Origin: Sphingopyxis lindanitolerans | Lineage (GTDB): Bacteria; Pseudomonadota; Alphaproteobacteria; Sphingomonadales; Sphingomonadaceae | Assembly (NCBI RefSeq): GCF_002993885.1 | Contig: NZ_CM009578.1 | Span: 1,677,251-1,741,250 of the forward strand | Length of the DNA: 64,000 nt | Direction of reading: 5' to 3' | Shown: positions 50,574 to 59,492 of the stretch, piece after piece | Position numbering within the stretch: position 1 is the first letter of the stretch | Layout: each line of letters begins with the position of its first letter | Notes under the pieces: generated by a model | The model's input: only the letters and a program-made list of their open reading frames with translations | Told to the model about the DNA's origin: nothing | Database searches by the model: none | Translations under genes and position numbers: made by a program

Positions 50574-51005
50574 CACATCTTCCTTCCGAAATCGCGACCG
50601 AAATGAGTCGCACTTGGGAAGTTATGCCTCGGAAATTCCGGCCGCTATTTAATAATCTGAAAATAATCGAGCATCGTTTTCAAAAAAAGAGTGACCGCGC
50701 AAAGGAAACGCACATCGGGGCACGAACCGCTACCTTTAGCTTGCGCCTGGACATACGTAGCGGAACCCGGTCACACGCCTGCAAATGTGGCGTGACCGCG
50801 ATCATGCGTTTGATCGGGAGATGTGCAACTCCAACTGGCACCGGAACTGGATGTATCTTTGCCGCACAGGGTTACGTACAAACGCCGAGGCGCGCATCGA
50901 ACCTCGGTCCCGAAAACGCCTCTGCGATCATCAAAGGAAGCATGATTTCGGCACAGGCCCGTTTTGACAACGGCCAGTTGCGCGCGTCCTTTCTGACTAC
51001 CGACG
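50574..51005. other. Lasso operon promoter region
   Basis: A 432-base gap upstream of the precursor gene. Positions about 50640-50700 are AT-rich for this genome (TTTAATAATCTGAAAATAATC and an A7 run) and probably hold the minus-strand promoter, though I cannot assign -35 and -10 boxes. No gene was supported; open frames here lack protein-like composition. Confidence 0.45.
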
Positions 51006-51188
51006 ATGGCAAAGAACGCAGTGCTGCCGTCCATCATCGGTACGCCGGCGAACCGGGCGGACATGCCGGATGCTGACCTGAGCGACTGGATTTCGCCCCA
51101 GGCGGCCGCTCGCGTCGTCGCCTTTCTGCTTTCAGACGAGGCGGCGAGCATTACCGGAGCCCAGCTCAAACTCTCCATGGGGCAATGA
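51006..51188 (+). pseudogene. Remnant of an SDR-family dehydrogenase (3' end)
   Basis: A 60-codon frame matching only the C-terminal part of short-chain dehydrogenases: NAVLPSIIGTPANRADMPDA, then AARVVAFLLSDEAASITGAQ. The cofactor-binding and catalytic parts are missing, and the upstream DNA does not encode them in any frame. It is a decayed gene between the lasso and catabolic clusters, probably from an old rearrangement. Confidence 0.65.
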
Positions 51189-51281
51189 GCCAATCGCACG
51201 GCGGTGTGCCGGTTTGGCCGGCGCAGCGGCGCGATCAAGCCGCATCGATCTTGCCGGGAGTGCGAGCCTTGCGCGGCAAGG

Positions 51282-51383
51282 TCAGAGCTTGGCGGCGATC
51301 GTCATCAAAATGGCGCCCCAAACGAGGAAGGTGACGGCGTAAACCGCAATACAGTCAGCCTCTTGGCGCAGTCTGGCGCGCAT
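51282..51383 (-). CDS. 33-residue single-pass membrane protein
   Basis: A short frame reading MRARLRQEADCIAVYAVTFL followed by VWGAILMTIAAKL: a basic amphipathic start and a membrane helix. AGGAGAGAAG stands at ideal distance before the ATG, which is strong support for translation. Function is unknown. It lies 5' to nothing in particular, downstream of the CaiB gene on the same strand. Confidence 0.5.
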   Translation of the reverse strand: MRARLRQEADCIAVYAVTFLVWGAILMTIAAKL

Positions 51384-51498
51384 GATCTTCTCTCCTGCTC
51401 CTTGCCCCGCCCTTGTTTCGGGCGGTGGCTTCACACAATGCCGTCATCGCGCGGAATCTGGCTTCGGATGCGGGATTCGAGGCCCGCACCAAAAGCGG

Positions 51499-52671
51499 TC
51501 ATCCGGAGATGGATCGGCGGATTTCTTCGCTCTGTTCGCCTATCGCCGGGGCGACCTTGCCGGCTCCTCCCAGCGATACGCCAAAGCGGACAGGATGCCC
51601 CATCCGGAAGCACCGTCCTTCGGTGGGATGCTCATAGGCTTCGAAGAAGCCGGTGGCGGCAAGATGCGGATCATTCATGATGTCGGCGAGGTCACGGACA
51701 GGCTGAGCCGGGATTTGCGCGGCATGGCAGCGCGCAACGAGGTCGGCGGTCGTGAAGCCTGGCGTCAACCTTGCTATTTCGCGGTAAAGGAGCGGGAGAT
51801 TGCGCCCCCGCGCCTTGCGGGTTGCGAACGCGTCCTGATCGAGGAAGCCCGGATTGCCAAGCAGTTCGAATATCCGCGACCAGCTTTCGTCGGTGTAAGC
51901 GACGATGCTCACGTAGCCGTCGGAGGTCGGGAAAGGCTGGCGATCGGGATCGATCTGGCGAAAATAGCCAACCGGAGCATTGGGAGGGTCGAAGGCCAGA
52001 CCGCCGAGATGCTCAAGCAGCATGAAATTGGTGAAGACCTCGAACATCGGAATTTCAACGAGCTGACCCTCGCCAGTCCGCATGTGATGGATAATGGCGG
52101 CGAGCACCGCGTGCGCCCCATGAAGACCGGCGACCTTGTCGGCGATCAGCGAGGGCAGATAGCGCGCGCGCGGATCGCCATCGACGCGGGGGAGAAGCGT
52201 TGCCGTCCCCGACGCTGCCTGGATGACGTCGTCATAGGCCTGTAGATCGGCATAGGGGCCATCCTGACCGAAGCCGACGCAATGCGCATAAATGATATCG
52301 GGCTTGATCGCCTTTACCGCTTCATAGTCCAAGCCGAGACGTTCGGCGGCTTTGCCTCTGACATTGAGAACGAACACATCCGCATCCGACAGAAGCTTCT
52401 TCATCGTCTCGAGGTCGGCAGCGGTCTTGAGATCGAGGGCGATCGATTGCTTGCTGCCGTTGATTGCCATGAAAGCAGGCGCCATGCCGTGGGTCGCGGC
52501 CGCCTTGCCCGACCAGCGAAAAGAGTCCCCGCTTCCCGGCACTTCGACCTTGATGACGTCGGCGCCGAGCTCAGCGAGAATATGGGTGCAATAGGGTCCG
52601 AAGACGACGGTTGTGAGATCGACGACCTTCAAGCCCGTAAGCATCGCCTTGCCGTCCGCCATTCCCATCAT
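51499..52671 (-). CDS. CaiB/BaiF-family CoA-transferase
   Basis: A 390-residue class III CoA-transferase. The N-terminal LTGLKVVDLTTVVFGPYCTH and ELGADVIKVEVPGSGDSFR, the NGSKQSIALDLK block and the YDDVIQAASG region are typical; the catalytic aspartate should lie in the last block. It moves CoA from one acyl-CoA to another acid and so activates a substrate without ATP. A TetR-type operator stands 38 bp upstream of the start, placing it in the local regulon. Confidence 0.9.
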   Translation of the reverse strand: MMGMADGKAMLTGLKVVDLTTVVFGPYCTHILAELGADVIKVEVPGSGDSFRWSGKAAATHGMAPAFMAINGSKQSIALDLKTAADLETMKKLLSDADVFVLNVRGKAAERLGLDYEAVKAIKPDIIYAHCVGFGQDGPYADLQAYDDVIQAASGTATLLPRVDGDPRARYLPSLIADKVAGLHGAHAVLAAIIHHMRTGEGQLVEIPMFEVFTNFMLLEHLGGLAFDPPNAPVGYFRQIDPDRQPFPTSDGYVSIVAYTDESWSRIFELLGNPGFLDQDAFATRKARGRNLPLLYREIARLTPGFTTADLVARCHAAQIPAQPVRDLADIMNDPHLAATGFFEAYEHPTEGRCFRMGHPVRFGVSLGGAGKVAPAIGEQSEEIRRSISG

Positions 52672-52708
52672 ATGCTATTCTCGCTGCCATACCGTAAAGT
52701 CACAGCAT

Positions 52709-52726
52709 TTTAATTACCCAATTAAT
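52709..52726. promoter_or_regulatory. TetR-regulon site a (CaiB promoter)
   Basis: TTTAATTACCCAATTAAT has perfect TTAATT/AATTAA arms, 38 bp upstream of the CaiB-type gene. It is the most divergent of seven related 18-bp sites in this cluster. Confidence 0.6.
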
Positions 52727-52805
52727 GATGCGCGATCAAGCTGAACCGTCGCGCCTCCCGGCGTGACATGCGCCGAAACATGACGGCACGGAGCGCGACC
52801 GACGC

Positions 52806-53963
52806 TCAGCGAGCGGAGTCGATGGCGCGCCAGACCAGATTCTTCTGAATTTCCGTGGTCCCCCCGTAGATCGTTTGCGCGCGCTCGAAGAAATAGGAAG
52901 CCGTGGCGACCGCGGCAAACTCGGGAATGAGCGGCGTCGCCTCATGCCAGTCGGAACGAGAGCGATCGAAAAAGGGCGCCGCATATTCCCCTGCCCGGTC
53001 GATATACAGCTCGGTGATCAACTGCGCGGCCTGCGTGCAACCGATCTTCAGACTTGCGACGGTGGCGGCATCGCTTCCATGCACAAGTGCCTTCAGAACC
53101 TGCTGTTCGAGCACCATCACCGTAAATTCTGCATCGGCAAGCCGCCGGGCGAAGGCGCGGTCGCCCGCGACCATCGTGCGGAGGGTCGCAAGGTCGCGCT
53201 TCTTGCGGCCAACATGCGCGTAAGAGAGGCGCTCATTCTTGAGAAGGACGTTTGCATAATGCCACGCGCGCCCCTCCTCCCCGATGCGGTTTGCGGCGGG
53301 AACACGGACGTCGGTAAAGAAGACCTGGTTCAGCTCATGCGCGCCATCGATCGAAACGATCGGCCGCACGCTGATGCCTTCGCAATTCATCGGGGCGCAG
53401 ATGAGCGATATGCCGTCCTGCTTTCTTTCTTCGTGCGAGGTCCGGCAGAGGCAGAAAATCCAGTCCGCGATGTGGGCGCCGCTTGTCCATATCTTGGAGC
53501 CATTCAGAATATAATCGTCGCCATCGCGTACCGCCGAAAAGGCGAGACTGGCGAGGTCGGACCCCGCGTCGGGTTCCGAATAGCCTTGCGCCCAGAAGGA
53601 GCGCGACGAGAGGATGTCGGGCAGCCAGCGCTGCTGTTGTTCGGGCGTGCCGAACGCACAGATGATCGGCCCGATATAGATGAGGCCCATCGGAACCAGG
53701 TTCGGCGCGCCCGCCAGCTCCATTTCCTCTTCGAACAGATAGCGTTCGACCGGCGTCCATCCCGTGCCTCCGAACTCGCGGGGCCAGCTGGCAGCCAACC
53801 AGCCACGGGCCTGGAGCGCCTGCTGTGCGGCTTCATAATCCTGACGGCCGAGAAACTGACCGGTGCGAACCTTGTTCAGGACAGAAGGCGGGAACTCGGT
53901 TTCGAAGAAGCGGCGAACCTCGGCCTGGAACGCCCTGTCGGCGCGGCTGAACTTCAGGTCCAT
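52806..53963 (-). CDS. Acyl-CoA dehydrogenase
   Basis: A 385-residue flavoprotein that puts a double bond between C2 and C3 of an acyl-CoA. The FAD and substrate motifs are QGYSEPDAGSDLASLAF and NGSKIWTSGAHIADW. The C-terminal QTIYGGTTEIQKNLVWRAI closes the fold. No catalytic Glu can be assigned by eye. It has its own TetR-type site 42 bp upstream and is divergent from the TetR gene. The substrate is unknown. Confidence 0.93.
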   Translation of the reverse strand: MDLKFSRADRAFQAEVRRFFETEFPPSVLNKVRTGQFLGRQDYEAAQQALQARGWLAASWPREFGGTGWTPVERYLFEEEMELAGAPNLVPMGLIYIGPIICAFGTPEQQQRWLPDILSSRSFWAQGYSEPDAGSDLASLAFSAVRDGDDYILNGSKIWTSGAHIADWIFCLCRTSHEERKQDGISLICAPMNCEGISVRPIVSIDGAHELNQVFFTDVRVPAANRIGEEGRAWHYANVLLKNERLSYAHVGRKKRDLATLRTMVAGDRAFARRLADAEFTVMVLEQQVLKALVHGSDAATVASLKIGCTQAAQLITELYIDRAGEYAAPFFDRSRSDWHEATPLIPEFAAVATASYFFERAQTIYGGTTEIQKNLVWRAIDSAR

Positions 53964-54004
53964 GGCCTCACTCTCCTCACTTTTTCAATTGCGATGGACC
54001 AGCA

Positions 54005-54022
54005 ATTAATCGCATAGATAAT
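54005..54022. promoter_or_regulatory. TetR-regulon site b (acyl-CoA dehydrogenase promoter)
   Basis: ATTAATCGCATAGATAAT matches 13 of 18 positions of the best site (at 56593). It lies 42 bp upstream of the acyl-CoA dehydrogenase start. Confidence 0.65.
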
Positions 54023-54132
54023 TTCAGGCAAGCGTCGCGCAGCCCATCTATATCTGGCGAACGCTGTGGAGGTTATCGCCTGGACCGGCTGGCAAATAGG
54101 ACCAGCGCCGCCGCCACAGGGCGTGTGAATAT

Positions 54133-54150
54133 ATTGTTCGATCAATTAAT
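54133..54150. promoter_or_regulatory. TetR-regulon site c (tetR promoter)
   Basis: Read on the minus strand, ATTAATTGATCGAACAAT fits the cluster consensus. It lies 88 bp upstream of the TetR-type gene and suggests autoregulation. Confidence 0.65.
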
Positions 54151-54237
54151 TTACGCCATATCCGAACGGCTAGCCGCAAGCTGCGGCGGGCCGATTGCAG
54201 GGGATGGTCGTGCCGGGACGACCACAGGGAGTGACGA

Positions 54238-54885
54238 ATGAAGGTGCAGATCGAGGCGGAAGGCGGTTCGTCGACAGCGGAGTCTCGCGAGCGACTGCTG
54301 GAAGCGGCGGGACAATTGATGGCCGAGCGGGGTACGACCGATATTTCGTTGAGCGAAATTGCTGCGCGGAGCGGGGTCAATTCTGCGCTGGTCAAATATT
54401 ATTTCGGCAACAAGGCGGGCATGCTGATGGCGCTGCTTCGCCGCCGCCTGGGTCAGGGAATGGCGGACCTGCAGCAGCTGCTGAAAATGGATATTTCGCC
54501 GCAGGACAAGTTGCGCATCCACATCAGCGGCATGGTCAACACCTATTATCAATATCCCTATGTCAACCGGCTGATGCACGAGCTGGCCAACGAGCCGTCG
54601 GGCGATTATGGCAAGCAGATCGCCGAGGAAATCAGCCTGCCGGTCGCCAAGGCGCAGCGCGCGATTCTGGAAGAAGGCCGGGCCAAGGGCATCTTCCGCG
54701 AGGTCGATCCTCTGGTCTTCTATTTCATGATCGTCGGGGCCTGCGACCAGCTGTTCCATTCACGCCACCAGGCGCGACATGTGTTCGGCCTTGAGGAGAT
54801 CAACGACGATCTCAAACGCCGCTACGTATCGGAGCTCTGCAACAACCTTATCAGGGGAATCTCGGCCGACCCGCGCGCGAACTGA
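54238..54885 (+). CDS. TetR-family regulator of the catabolic cluster
   Basis: A 215-residue regulator. The N-terminal helix-turn-helix is clear (SRERLLEAAGQLMAERGTTD, then LSEIAARSGVNSALVKYYFG). The C-terminal ligand domain includes LRIHISGMVNTYYQYPYVNR. The gene lies in the middle of a cluster in which seven 18-bp AT-rich palindromes precede the transcription units, including its own, so it is the best candidate for their repressor. An acyl-CoA intermediate is a probable inducer by analogy with similar regulators. Confidence 0.92.
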   Translation: MKVQIEAEGGSSTAESRERLLEAAGQLMAERGTTDISLSEIAARSGVNSALVKYYFGNKAGMLMALLRRRLGQGMADLQQLLKMDISPQDKLRIHISGMVNTYYQYPYVNRLMHELANEPSGDYGKQIAEEISLPVAKAQRAILEEGRAKGIFREVDPLVFYFMIVGACDQLFHSRHQARHVFGLEEINDDLKRRYVSELCNNLIRGISADPRAN

Positions 54886-55012
54886 CGGCGCGCCGCCCCG
54901 GTTGAGCTCCGCGGGAAGGACGCAAGGCGCCGCGGCCCAGGCGTGGCGCCTCCAGCCGCAGCCGCACGATTCTGCCCCCTCGCGCCGAGACCGACGCCAA
55001 GCTCCGCTGGAC

Positions 55013-56428
55013 CTATTTGGCGATCGTAATCGTCTGGGGCACCGTGAACTCGAGCAGTCCCTCCTTGCCGTTCTCGACGCCGATCCCCGATTGCTTGTGA
55101 CCCGCGAAGGGCGTCCAGGGCATGATGTAGAGCGTGTCGTTGATCCACACGGTTCCCGTCTCGAGACGCGACGCGATGTCCGCTGCGGCCTCCGTGTCGG
55201 CTGACCAGATCGAGCCGCCGAGACCATATTCGCAGGCGTTGGCACGAGCGACCACCTCGTCGATGTCGCGGAACTTCAGCAGCGGGAGGACCGGGCCAAA
55301 AGCCTCCTCCTGCACCACGCGGCTATCCTCGGGTGGGTTGTCGACGATCGCGAGTGGTACGAAGAAGCCAGTTCCTTCGGGAACGTCGCCGCCGGCAAGG
55401 AAGCGCAGCCCCTGCTGCTTGGCGTCCTCGATGAGATTCTTGACACGTTCGAACTGGGGGCGGTTCTGGATCGGTCCGAAATTGCTTCCCTGGTCGAGCC
55501 CGTCGCCGACCTTCGCGGCGCGCGCGCGCGCGACAAGTGCATCCGCCACCTTGTCATACACATCTTCGTGCACATACATCCGCTTCGTCGCGATGCAGAT
55601 CTGGCCGCTGTTCGCGAAGGCCGAGAAGAAGAGCTTGTCGGCCACCTCATCCAGCGCCACATCGGGCATGACAATTGCCGCATCATTGCCCCCGAGCTCA
55701 AGGGTCACCCGCTTGAGGCCTTTGGACGCGGTTTCCATGACGCGCTTGCCAGTCGCGGTCGAGCCTGTGAAACTGATCTTGTCGATGCCCTCATGCGCGG
55801 TCAGCCAAGGGCCAAGGCGATCGCCGCCGCTGATCACGTTGAACACGCCTGGCGGAAGATGCTCGCGAAGAAGCTCGGCCAACTTGAGCATCGTGAGCGG
55901 TGTAAAGGGCGAAGGCTTGAGCACCAGGGTATTGCCGGTAAGCAGCGCCGGTGCGATCTTCCATACGGCGAGATTGACCGGGAAGTTCCAGGGTACGATG
56001 CCCGCGACCACCCCGAGCGGGACGTGGCGCGTTTCGGACCGTTTTGAAGCGCTATCCTCGGTGACGGTAACCGGAATGTCCTGCTTCGATACCTCATTGG
56101 CCCAATAGGCGGCGAAGGCGATCTCCTGCGCCGCGCCGTCGAGCGGGCGTCCCTGCTCAAGCGTAAACAGACGGGCGAAGTCGGCCTGGTGCTCGGTCAG
56201 AACCTCGCCAATCCTGGCCACCGCGCGCCGCCGCTCCTCGATCGGTGTAGCACGCCAGCCGGGAAAGGCCGCGCGGGCGGCGGCCACGGCGTCATCCAAC
56301 TGCTTTTCCGAGCAGTCGGGAGCTTTGGCAACGATCTCCTCGGTTGCCGGATTGATGACATCGATCGTCTCGCTCGACGAGACGGCCTTGCCGCCGATCG
56401 TCATCGTGAAGCTATCGAAAAAGCTCAT
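55013..56428 (-). CDS. Aldehyde dehydrogenase
   Basis: A 471-residue NAD(P)-dependent aldehyde dehydrogenase. PWNFPVNLAVWKIAPAL forms the anion and cofactor region, FTGSTATGKRV the nucleotide site, Glu244 lies in LELGGND and the nucleophile Cys278 in NSGQICIATKR. It oxidises an aldehyde to the acid and would act after the alcohol dehydrogenase of the same cluster. A TetR-type site lies 43 bp upstream. Confidence 0.94.
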   Translation of the reverse strand: MSFFDSFTMTIGGKAVSSSETIDVINPATEEIVAKAPDCSEKQLDDAVAAARAAFPGWRATPIEERRRAVARIGEVLTEHQADFARLFTLEQGRPLDGAAQEIAFAAYWANEVSKQDIPVTVTEDSASKRSETRHVPLGVVAGIVPWNFPVNLAVWKIAPALLTGNTLVLKPSPFTPLTMLKLAELLREHLPPGVFNVISGGDRLGPWLTAHEGIDKISFTGSTATGKRVMETASKGLKRVTLELGGNDAAIVMPDVALDEVADKLFFSAFANSGQICIATKRMYVHEDVYDKVADALVARARAAKVGDGLDQGSNFGPIQNRPQFERVKNLIEDAKQQGLRFLAGGDVPEGTGFFVPLAIVDNPPEDSRVVQEEAFGPVLPLLKFRDIDEVVARANACEYGLGGSIWSADTEAAADIASRLETGTVWINDTLYIMPWTPFAGHKQSGIGVENGKEGLLEFTVPQTITIAK

Positions 56429-56470
56429 CCGGATTTTCTCCCATCAGGTGGCCGCAAACAATTGGCTCTA

Positions 56471-56488
56471 TTTAATCATTCAATTGAT
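56471..56488. promoter_or_regulatory. TetR-regulon site d (aldehyde dehydrogenase promoter)
   Basis: TTTAATCATTCAATTGAT; the overlapping TAATCA/TGATTA arms at 56473-56490 are perfect. It lies 43 bp upstream of the aldehyde dehydrogenase start. Confidence 0.68.
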
Positions 56489-56592
56489 TATGCGACGAGG
56501 CAAGCGTTTTTTGCATGCAGCCTCGCTGCCGGTCGGGCTCCCGAGCCCTCCGTCCGCACCGACCAATTCGCTTGATCGAAGCGAGGGATTAA

Positions 56593-56610
56593 ATTAATCG
56601 CTCGACTAAT
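56593..56610. promoter_or_regulatory. TetR-regulon site e (thiolase promoter)
   Basis: ATTAATCGCTCGACTAAT is an 18-bp near-perfect palindrome (one mismatched pair), used here as the reference site. It lies 36 bp upstream of the thiolase start. Confidence 0.72.
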
Positions 56611-56645
56611 TCTGGATCGGACCAACTTCTTGCAAGGATGCTTTC

Positions 56646-57896
56646 ATGACTGAAGCCTATATCATCGACGCCGTCCGCACCCCGCGCGGGATCGGCAAGC
56701 CCGGCAAGGGCGCGCTTTCGCACCTTCACCCGCAGCATCTTGCCGCGACGGTGCTCGCTGCGATCCGCGACCGCAATAATCTCGACACATCAACGGTCGA
56801 CGACATCGTCTGGTCGACGTCGAGCCAGGTCGGCAAGCAGGGCGGTGACCTCGGCCGCATGGCGGCGCTTTCGGCGGGCTATGACATCAAGGCGAGCGGC
56901 ACGACGCTCGACCGCTTCTGCGGCGGCGGCATCAGTTCGGTGAACTTCGCGGCGGCGTCGGTGATGTCGGGTATGGAAGATTGCGTGATCGCCGGCGGCA
57001 CCGAAATGATGAGCTTTACCGCCAGCCACGCCGCTGAGCAGGCCAACGCCGGCCTTGCCCCCCAGATGATGGGATCGGGTCATGAAGCGCTCGACACGCT
57101 CCACCCGCAATCGCACCAGGGAATTTGCGGCGACGCGATCGCGACGATGGACGGCATCAGCCGCGAGGCTCTCGATGCGCTCGCGCTCGTCAGCCAGCAG
57201 CGCGCCGACAAGGCGATCAAGGAAGGCCGTTTCAGCAAGTCGGTCGTCCCCGTCCTTAACCCAGACGGCAGCGTTGCGCTCGACCGCGAGGAGTTTCCGC
57301 GCCCCGAAACGACCGCCGAAGGGCTTGCCGCGCTGAAGCCCAGCTTCAGCGGCCTGGCCGATTTCGATCTTGGCGGCGGGGTGACCTTCCGCAAGCAGAT
57401 CAACCGCCGCTATCCCGACCTCGAAATCCAGCATTTCCATCATGCGGGCAATTCGTCGGGCGTCGTCGACGGCGCCGCGGCGATCCTGCTCACGTCGCAA
57501 GCCTATGCCGAGAAGAACGGCCTGACCCCGCGCGCGCGCATCGTCGCTTATGCCAATATCGGCGACGACCCGACGCTGATGCTCAACGCCCCGGCCCCGG
57601 CGGCGAAGAAGGTGCTCGAAAAGGCGGGGCTGACCAAGGACGACATCGACGTCTGGGAAATCAACGAGGCCTTCTCGGTCGTTGCCGAGAAGTTCATCCG
57701 CGACCTGGATCTGGATCGTGAAAAGGTCAACATCAACGGCGGTTCGATGGCGCTCGGTCACCCGATCGGCGCGACCGGCTCGATCCTGATCGGCACCGCG
57801 CTCGACGAACTCGAACGCTCGGGCGGCCGCTATGGCCTGGTCACCATGTGCGCCGCCGGCGGCATGGCGCCGGCGATCATCATCGAAAGGCTTTGA
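56646..57896 (+). CDS. Acetyl-CoA acyltransferase (thiolase)
   Basis: A 416-residue thiolase. The acylated Cys92 lies in LDRFCGGGISSVN, the histidine in GGSMALGHPIGATG, and the second cysteine in VTMCAAGGMAPA. It splits a 3-ketoacyl-CoA to release acetyl- or propionyl-CoA, the last step of a beta-oxidation cycle. It is divergent from the aldehyde dehydrogenase gene; each has its own TetR-type site in the shared promoter region. Confidence 0.94.
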   Translation: MTEAYIIDAVRTPRGIGKPGKGALSHLHPQHLAATVLAAIRDRNNLDTSTVDDIVWSTSSQVGKQGGDLGRMAALSAGYDIKASGTTLDRFCGGGISSVNFAAASVMSGMEDCVIAGGTEMMSFTASHAAEQANAGLAPQMMGSGHEALDTLHPQSHQGICGDAIATMDGISREALDALALVSQQRADKAIKEGRFSKSVVPVLNPDGSVALDREEFPRPETTAEGLAALKPSFSGLADFDLGGGVTFRKQINRRYPDLEIQHFHHAGNSSGVVDGAAAILLTSQAYAEKNGLTPRARIVAYANIGDDPTLMLNAPAPAAKKVLEKAGLTKDDIDVWEINEAFSVVAEKFIRDLDLDREKVNINGGSMALGHPIGATGSILIGTALDELERSGGRYGLVTMCAAGGMAPAIIIERL

Positions 57897-57934
57897 CGTC
57901 GGAGCTTTGGCTGACGGATTGGAGCCGATGACAA

Positions 57935-57967
57935 ATAGCGGCGGGCGGCGCATTCGCCCGCCGCTAT
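57935..57967. terminator. Bidirectional stem-loop between convergent genes
   Basis: A 13-bp perfect inverted repeat (ATAGCGGCGGGCG with a seven-base GCGCATT loop) overlaps the stop codon of the EthD-like gene and lies 40 bases after the thiolase gene. It has no long T-run on either side but is placed to end both convergent transcripts. Confidence 0.65.
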
Positions 57968-58341
57968 CCATTGCTGATGATGTCGTGCCCCTGAACCCAG
58001 AAGATGGGCGAGTTGGGAAGGTCGATGAACCTTTTCTCGTCGGCGAGCAGCAGCCTGCCTGCGGCGCGTCCTGCCTCGGTCATACCCGCCGCTCGCACGG
58101 CAGCCGCGCTATCGTACCAAAGCTCGGCAATACCGTCGTAGGGCGGAAGCTCGCAGCCGCGGCCAGCCAAAGCACGGGTAAGCCCGTCGTCGTCAAGGGC
58201 GTGCGACTGGACATAGCGGCGGATGCCAAGCGTCTCGGCAACGCTGCGAACAAGCGGTGCATGTTGATTGAGCCAATAGTCCTGAAATTCGGACAATGTG
58301 AGAGCGGGCAACCGCCGCAGGCAGAATTTGATGGCAATCAT
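57964..58341 (-). CDS. EthD-domain protein
   Basis: A 125-residue protein with the EthD ferredoxin-like fold: MIAIKFCLRRLPALTLSEFQ, then DYWLNQHAPLVRSVAETLGI and DGIAELWYDS. EthD-type proteins are small dimeric accessories of degradation pathways, some with lyase-like or binding roles. No active site can be named. It lies divergent from the medium-chain oxidoreductase gene with about 85 bases between; no TetR-type site was found there. Confidence 0.85.
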   Translation of the reverse strand: MIAIKFCLRRLPALTLSEFQDYWLNQHAPLVRSVAETLGIRRYVQSHALDDDGLTRALAGRGCELPPYDGIAELWYDSAAAVRAAGMTEAGRAAGRLLLADEKRFIDLPNSPIFWVQGHDIISNG

Positions 58342-58426
58342 GGTCAGACTTTCTTGTGAAAGGGTCGCCGCGCGCCCCGGATGGGAATTGGCTCTGGTCG
58401 CTGTCCCGCGCTTAAGGAGATAGGAT

Positions 58427-59440
58427 ATGAAGAACCGCCAATGGATATTGAAGCGCCGTCCGCAAGGCGCGCCTGGCGCTGCGGACCTGGAACTGCGGGA
58501 AACGCCCATAGGCCCGCTCGCGGACGGAGAGATATTGGTTCGCAACCTCTATCTTTCGCTTGATCCGACGAACCGGCTCTGGATGAGCGATCGCGCCCAA
58601 TATCTGCCTCCGGTCGGTGTGGGCGACGTCATGCGCGGCGGCACGATCGGGGTCGTCGAGGCTTCGCGCTCGGACCGCTTTCGCGTCGGGGACCTCGTCC
58701 TGCCATCGACCGGCGGTTGGGAGCTTTACTCGATAGCGAATGAGCGCGGATCGCGTCGTATCGCGCCGCAGGCTGGAGTTCCGCTGACGGCCTATTTGTC
58801 GGTCCTCGGGGCGACGGGACTGACGGCCTATTTCGGGCTGCTGGACATCTGCAAGCCTCGGGAAGGCGAAGTCCTGGCGGTGTCCGCGGCGGCGGGTGCC
58901 GTCGGCTCGATCGTCGGTCAAATCGGCCGCATCAAGGGCGCGCAAGTGGTCGGGATTGCCGGCGGCCCGGAAAAATGCGGCTGGCTTACCGAGACGCTGG
59001 GGTTTGATTCGGCGATCGACTATCGCAACGAGGATGTCGGTGTCGCGCTCGACCGGCTGTACCCGACAGGTATCGACATGAATTTCGAAAATGTCGGCGG
59101 TCCGATCATGGATGCCGTTTTCTCGCGTCTCCGCAAGGATGGCCGCATGGCGCTGTGCGGAATGATCTCCGCCTACAATGAGGACGGGCCAATGCCGGGG
59201 CCGCGCGACTTCGGGCGAATCCTCATGCAGCGCCTGACCGTTCGAGGCTTCATCGTGATCGATTATCTTCGCCAGGCGCCTGGAGCATTCGCCGACCTCT
59301 CGTCGTGGATTGCCGAGGGCCGGCTTGCCTGGAAGGATCATGTCGTCGACGGGCTCGAGGAGGCGGTGGCCGCGCTCGACCTGCTGTTTACAGGGGGCAA
59401 CGACGGAAAGCTCGTCGTCAGAGTTTCGCCGGAGCCCTGA
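58427..59440 (+). CDS. NADP-dependent medium-chain oxidoreductase
   Basis: A 337-residue zinc-free MDR enzyme of the leukotriene-B4-dehydrogenase/CurA type. LSLDPTNRLWMSDRAQYLPP is the substrate region, AAAGAVGSIVGQIGRIKGA the NADP-binding glycine loop, and VGIAGGPEKCGWLTE follows. It reduces the alpha,beta double bond of enones. AAGGAG precedes the ATG. Its stop codon is the first TGA of a 7-bp tandem repeat. Confidence 0.9.
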   Translation: MKNRQWILKRRPQGAPGAADLELRETPIGPLADGEILVRNLYLSLDPTNRLWMSDRAQYLPPVGVGDVMRGGTIGVVEASRSDRFRVGDLVLPSTGGWELYSIANERGSRRIAPQAGVPLTAYLSVLGATGLTAYFGLLDICKPREGEVLAVSAAAGAVGSIVGQIGRIKGAQVVGIAGGPEKCGWLTETLGFDSAIDYRNEDVGVALDRLYPTGIDMNFENVGGPIMDAVFSRLRKDGRMALCGMISAYNEDGPMPGPRDFGRILMQRLTVRGFIVIDYLRQAPGAFADLSSWIAEGRLAWKDHVVDGLEEAVAALDLLFTGGNDGKLVVRVSPEP

Positions 59441-59479
59441 CGCCTGACGCCTGACGCCTGACGCCTGACGCCTGACGCT
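59438..59479. repeat. Tandem repeat TGACGCC (6 units)
   Basis: Five exact copies of TGACGCC and a sixth ending in T instead of C follow each other, starting with the stop codon of the oxidoreductase gene. The unit is not a multiple of three, yet each copy carries a TGA, so changes in copy number leave the gene end unaltered. Confidence 0.9.
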
Positions 59480-59492
59480 GCGCACAGCCCCT

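Noticed and set aside
50603..51076. 157-codon plus-strand frame upstream of the lasso precursor
   Set aside because: Composition is irregular, no ribosome binding site is seen, and it overlaps the lasso promoter region and an SDR remnant in another frame.
59438..59479. Repeat as a CRISPR array
   Set aside because: Units of seven bases with no spacers, and no cas genes nearby.
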